In this document: in pieces, positions 59,990-64,000 of the stretch
How the letters are laid out: each line of letters opens with the position of its first letter
Position numbering within the stretch: position 1 is the first letter of the stretch
NCBI GenBank assembly: GCA_026874595.1
Contig: CM049312.1
Coordinates: 51,527,429 to 51,591,428, forward strand
Source of the DNA: Sipunculus nudus
Taxonomy: Eukaryota; Annelida; Sipuncula; Golfingiida; Sipunculidae
Reading direction: 5' to 3'
Length of the DNA: 64,000 nucleotides
Program-made: the position numbers and the translations under genes
The notes under the pieces: generated by a model
Seen by the model: the letters and a program-made list of their open reading frames with translations, nothing else
Told to the model about the DNA's origin: nothing
The model's database searches: none

Positions 59990-60740
59990 TTTTTTTAGCT
60001 TTTTTCCCTATAAAATTTAAGAAAATGCAGTTAGCAGTAAGCTAAATCCAATAGAATTTTTTTTGGTGTAAATTTTTGCAAAAAATTTGGTGATGCTTGC
60101 TCCTGCCCTTTTTGAGAAAGCTATGATGCACCACGCATGACGCCACACCATCGCATAAGCTCACAGATTCATTAAAAATCCAAACCAAGTTTTTTCAAAC
60201 AGATATGTCCACTAGTTCTAATCTAGGCATTCTGCATCTAGACGATGTGTCTAGATGTCTAGACGATCTGTCTAGTCGTCTAGACACATTGTATAGACGC
60301 CAGACAGGGCCAAGTCATGTGCCATGGTGATGTCTGGACCTCACCTGGTTGATTTAAGTGACCTCTTGACTTGGCATGTTTAAACTTGGCATGTTGTCAA
60401 ATCTGTTTTCAATCACTGAAAGCCTTTTTCAACTGGCTACACTGCTTTTTTGAAGCAGCATTTACCCATCTAATCTTATAAAACTGGCAGAACCCTACCA
60501 TAGAATAATTCTTGTAAAGTTTAAACCAATCAGCTTAACAGTTTCATAATAAAACAGTGTATAAGCTAGGAGAGTCTAAAATTACATTTTTGCTTGTAAA
60601 ATACAGATCAATGTAGGTGGCGCCATCAATACCTCAATTTAAGATATGTGGGTTTTTGAGATAGCTATGTTTAACGTACAAACGACGCACAACATACAAC
60701 ACACTACGGATGACGCCGCACATTGCATAAGCTCACAGGT
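59990..60740 (-). repeat. Family H dispersed repeat, inverted
   Basis: Contains minus-strand phrases related to 30.0-30.57 kb (gagcaagcatcaccaaattt; the GGCGCCACCTACATTGAT-type core near 60615-60632), plus two copies of 'gacgccacaccatcgcataa'-like sequence (60140 and 60710). Degenerate and non-coding. Confidence 0.5.
60240..60295. other. CTAG-rich palindromic cluster
   Basis: ATGTGTCTAGA (about 60245) and TCTAGACACAT (about 60281) are inverted 11-bp arms around further GTCTAGAC / TCTAGTCGTCTAGAC sequence. It can form a cruciform or hairpin. It sits inside a degenerate repeat and has no recognised function. Confidence 0.6.
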
Positions 60741-61310
60741 TCGCTAAAAAGTGTTGCAAGAATGCCCTCACCAAGGTTTTACCAGGAAGAAACCCTATGA
60801 CATCATGGCTACCAGGGAAGATTCCCTTGGTAATGATGCCACTAGATGCAGCTATGGGATTGACCACAGAGCTGGTGATGCAGGGCTAGCAACATGAACT
60901 GGGTATACCCTGCCTGGTGTATGTATCAGCCTAGCCCGCCCTCTTGGCTTGGGGACATAAAACACTGCAGATGTGCTGCATTCTGTCTCCCTGAACCACC
61001 GAGCTTCTGGTCCTGTTTTAGCTTCTGCAAAGCAGAAGCTAGGAATAAAGTGCCAGTATCATGGACAACTGGGTGTAGGTTTGTATATGTATATATATTT
61101 TATAGGATCAAAGCAAGATCATGTATCTATGGTTGTAGTCTTAAATAAAATCCTAGTGGCCATCTCATGGTCTTAGTGCAGGTATATCTGTTGTATGCAT
61201 GGAGGAGCATTTAACATATCAGCCATGCTACCAATAATCAGTTAAAGGATCCCATCCCTGTAACACTGTTTCTTAGGAGGGGTAGGGTCAAATTTTGTAA
61301 CACTACCTAC
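60741..61310 (-). other. SEC14L intron, nothing further supported
   Basis: Two overlapping plus-strand open frames near 60894-61176 have no recognisable domain and no splice support. No SEC14L exon was found here. Confidence 0.5.
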
Positions 61311-61386
61311 CTGAGGTAAGAAATATCCTGAGATCAAAATCCTTCATATCAGACACCTGAAGAGCTCCATTCACTGGTCTGCCCAG
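61311..61386 (-). CDS. SEC14-like protein, CRAL-TRIO exon
   Basis: 76 nt between acceptor tattttcag and donor CTCAG|gtaggt. The peptide LGRPVNGALQVSDMKDFDLR then IFLTS occupies the place of '[25 protein letters not shown]' in human SEC14L2. The central strand is more diverged (VSDMKDFDL for IYDCEGLGL). It leaves one base, which the next exon completes as Gly. Confidence 0.88.
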
Positions 61387-61628
61387 CTGAAAATACACAC
61401 AGAAGCAGGCTGCAGCTATACTAGAGCTACCACAGCTTCACATCATTCACATATCATTCTCTCCCAAGAAAATATTGGTTCTTATCCAACAACACAGCCC
61501 CATAATTTAAGGTTTTGTTTGAAAAAAAAAATTATTAAATACATAGATGTTTTTCAAGTACAGAAAAGTGGTCAGTGAGTAGAAATTGCTGGTTTATAGC
61601 CTCTGATGAACAGGAATTGTACCAGAAA

Positions 61629-62607
61629 AAACAAGTGACCAGTGGGTCATGACGCTCAGCCGACTGACATGTTAATAATTGTGCCCTACTTTGATATCAA
61701 ATTTTCAATTATTCTGAAGGGTGCTTAAAAGCCCCATAAATCAGAAAATATGGGTAAAAAAGACCATAATTCATGTTTCCAAGGAGACTTTTACAGATCT
61801 CCCTGGATGTCAAGTTTCAAGATTCTAGGACCAATGGTTACAATTTAAGCCCTTTTAAGGGAGAACCGGATCTCTGAAGGTCTCATAAATAGAGAAAAAA
61901 ATTGTTAAATTTTCTTAAAGTTTAGGTGGTGCCACCAGTCCGCAAGAACTGATGACACACTCCATGATACATATGCATGCAAAGAATAATGTCGATCAAT
62001 ACACTAGTTGTCCAGATACCAGAGCTTTTGTATCAAAATTTTTAGTTATTCTGGGGGGTTACTACTGAGCCCTATAGCCCAGACAATATGGGTGACTAAG
62101 ACCTAATTTCAGGTTTTCTTGACAACTTTTCATGGGCCTCCCAGCATGTCAAAAAAAAGTTTCTATAGGTCCAGTCATCAAGATTTGTGCCCTGTTAACA
62201 GATGACAGCATCTTTTAAAGTCTCAAAAACAGAGAAAAAAAAAATCATAAAAAAATACAGATGGCACCACCATTCTGCAAAAACTAATGTAACACCCCAT
62301 GATCAATATCCATGCTAAGAATCATGGTTATCAATGCATTAGTTGTTAAGATATTTGAGTTTTTGTATCAAATTTTTCATTATTCTGGGGAGTACTTTAG
62401 AGCCCCATCCCTTAAAGAATATGGGTAACAGAGACCTAATTCAAGGTTTCCATTGAGATTTATCATGGACCTCCCTGGATGTAAAGTAAGAAGATTCCAG
62501 GTCCAGTGGTTACGATTTGTGCCTTGTTAATGGACAGACGGCCGGTTGGATGACGGACAAAGAGTGATAGCTATAGCTCAGATGACTTACAGGCAGCTGA
62601 GCTAAAC
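61629..62607 (+). mobile_element. Family X element, complete, ~0.98 kb
   Basis: The left end is agtgaccagtgggtcatgac then gctcagccgac (two changes from the palindrome). The right end is the hairpin agctcagatgact-tac-aggcagctgagct-aaa (62573-62605). Inside are about two and a half D-type units with 'agatggcaccacc' cores. Flanks aaaaaaca / aaacat share AAACA. It sits in the SEC14L intron next to the exon at 62838. Confidence 0.78.
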
Positions 62608-62837
62608 ATTTAAGAAAACAAGAGACATATTTCTATTCTTAATGATAACATTCACATATAAACTACTTAGTGCTATATTTGGCCACTGGCTCTTAATAAT
62701 ATAGTTAAGTGCAGAGACTTTTAATAAATATAGTTAAATTTATATTGGTATCTTGCACAAGCTACATCAGTATCTTTTTATGCTACCCTGTGTATACCCA
62801 ACAGAAACTACAAATTCTGACTTGTACAAGCCCTCAC

Positions 62838-62932
62838 CTTCTCACTTTGATCCTTGCATGCTGCAACAACTCCTTCCATTTTGTACATGTGAAAACGGAC
62901 AATGTCCGACTTTTTGGCAGACCTCATTAAAC
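62838..62932 (-). CDS. SEC14-like protein, first exon in window
   Basis: 95 nt between acceptor gtaattgtag and donor GAGAAG|gtgagg. After two bases finishing a Gly codon it reads LMRSAKKSDIVRFHMYKMEG then VVAACKDQSEK, matching human SEC14L2-family 'GGLMRSAKKTDLLRTKM...C..QTTK'. Earlier exons, including the start codon and CRAL-TRIO N-terminal helices, were not found between here and the window end. Confidence 0.92.
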
Positions 62933-63034
62933 CTACAATTACACTGCAAGATTTTAATCAGTTCCTCACCAGACTGGGACAGTTTATATTGACTCCATAG
63001 TAAACACAAGAACCACATAAACTAAAACCTAAAC

Positions 63035-63800
63035 TAAGGACTCATGGATCTTGACACTCAGCTGAATTTGTCTATAAGAATATGTTTATAAGCTTTTCAA
63101 AATATGGGTCCTGTGTTCAGTTTAAGTCAACCAGTCTACCCAAACTGGAGTTATCATCCTTAAACTAATTTGTGAATGGATGAGCCCTGTGACCTTGACC
63201 TTTGACTGCAAAATCAAAAGGAAACTTCCCCTATTGGCTGGTGTGCCACATGTGGAAGGTGGAAGGTTTGCTATGAAAAGTTTGGCTTAAAATGCATCCA
63301 CAATCTTTCTAAAGAAGTTGGTCCTGTGACCTTGACCTTGGATCTCATGACCCCAGAATCAACAGAGCTCTTACTTAAGTGTTTGGTCATATATAATATG
63401 TCAACCCAAACTAGAATTATCATCTGGAAACAAATATGTAGACAGATGATCCCTGTGACCTTGACCTTATGACACCAAAATCAATCAGGTTCATCCCATA
63501 TTAGCAGGTCAGCTATGTGTGCAAGATGGACAGTTTGGGTTGAAAACTATGGCTAACAATGCATCCACAACCTTTCTAAATAAGTGGGTCATGTGACTTT
63601 GACCTCTGACCTCATGATCCTGGAATCAACAGAGTTCTTACTTTAGTGGTGGACAATACATAAGTCAAGTTTGAAACCAATATTTCAATCAAAAATGGAG
63701 TTATCATCAGGAATCAAATTTGACTGACATACAGAAAGATGAACAGCTGAAGAACACCATTTAAGCCTTTATTAAAATCAGTGCTTAATCCACACCAGAA
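63035..63800 (+). repeat. Family X left end followed by ~130-bp-spaced 'gaccttgacct' units
   Basis: A degenerate left terminus (aaggactcatggatcttgac, actcagctga) opens the stretch. After it, ctgtgaccttgacct phrases occur near 63188, 63324, 63446 and 63591, with 'tcaacagagctcttacttaa' twice. The right end would lie beyond the window. Confidence 0.55.
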
Positions 63801-64000
63801 CTAGAATACAGGTTGTCGACAAGCGACTACGTGTATCCGCCAAAATCAGAGTGGAACGGGTGAAGTGAGGCATGGATTGAGTGGCAAGGAGAAATAGAGT
63901 GAAGTGTTGCATATTATCATGGATGTCTGCAGCAAAAATGTGTATGTAGGTTGCGCCACCTACCACAAAATCCAGAAAGCTGTCCAAGTTGTATACATAT
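63801..64000 (-). repeat. Family A terminus, inverted
   Basis: Begins actagaatacaggttgtcga then caagcgactacgtgtat, matching 36630-36690 and the reverse of 28400-28490. It continues into an A unit that runs off the window. Confidence 0.8.

Larger units (their letters stand above)
35799..62932 (-). other. SEC14-like lipid-transfer protein gene, 3' part (eight exons; 5' end outside window)
   Basis: Gene-level entry. Minus-strand exons 62932-62838, 61386-61311, 59668-59588, 59067-58984, 58272-58166, 54211-54066, 51987-51824 and 35926-35799 join in compatible phases into about 292 codons and a stop. They follow SEC14L2-type proteins (supernatant protein factor / tocopherol-associated protein family) in order: most of the CRAL-TRIO lipid-binding domain, then the GOLD domain. 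These are cytosolic proteins that bind and transfer hydrophobic ligands such as squalene, phosphoinositides or tocopherol; the ligand here is unknown. Roughly 110 N-terminal residues lie to the right of the window. The last intron is 15.9 kb and full of family X repeats. Confidence 0.93.

Noticed and set aside
60894-61176. Overlapping plus-strand open frames as a small gene
   Set aside because: No domain, no homology I recognise, and they lie in an intron of SEC14L beside degenerate repeats.

Overview
The window is intron-rich, AT-rich nuclear DNA from an animal. Codon use, GT-AG introns, and the repeat load (long chains of roughly 100-300 bp units ending in palindromes, tRNA-derived SINEs, a LINE with a CFDP2-like endonuclease) suggest a marine invertebrate. 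A bivalve or other mollusc is my best guess, but that rests on the repeat style and not on a diagnostic gene.

Only two protein genes are supported, and they converge. (1) On the + strand, seven exons between 1214 and 24985 encode the C-terminal ~387 residues of a RecQ-like helicase 4 (RECQL4). All exon phases join in frame, and a stop and a poly(A) signal follow. The helicase core lies to the left of the window. (2) On the - strand, eight exons between 62932 and 35799 encode ~292 residues of a SEC14-like lipid-transfer protein (SEC14L2 type: most of the CRAL-TRIO domain, then a C-terminal GOLD domain). The N-terminus lies to the right of the window. About 10.8 kb of repeats separates the two stop codons.

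Layout: 1-957 dispersed repeats; 1214-1870 two RECQL4 exons; 2612-5111 a 5'-truncated LINE; 5112-13242 an 8.1-kb, 42-bp minisatellite with higher-order structure; 13248-15942 three RECQL4 exons separated by 52-bp and ~27-bp arrays; 16.1-20.2 kb nested repeats; 22765-24985 the last two RECQL4 exons; 25.9-34.7 kb intergenic transposons; 35799-62932 SEC14L, whose 16-kb last intron is packed with one repeat family (called X here) carrying a palindromic left end and a hairpin right end; 63.0-64.0 kb more repeats.

The most striking pattern is that tandem duplications sit directly on splice sites. The 42-bp array runs into a RECQL4 acceptor. A 52-bp array repeats the exon-end/donor junction of another RECQL4 exon. 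A 68-bp duplication copies the last RECQL4 acceptor and makes a potential in-frame 24-nt microexon. A 27-bp array in SEC14L repeats the donor of the GOLD exon in the open reading frame. No promoter or transcription start lies in the window, and no CRISPR or bacterial-type feature is present.
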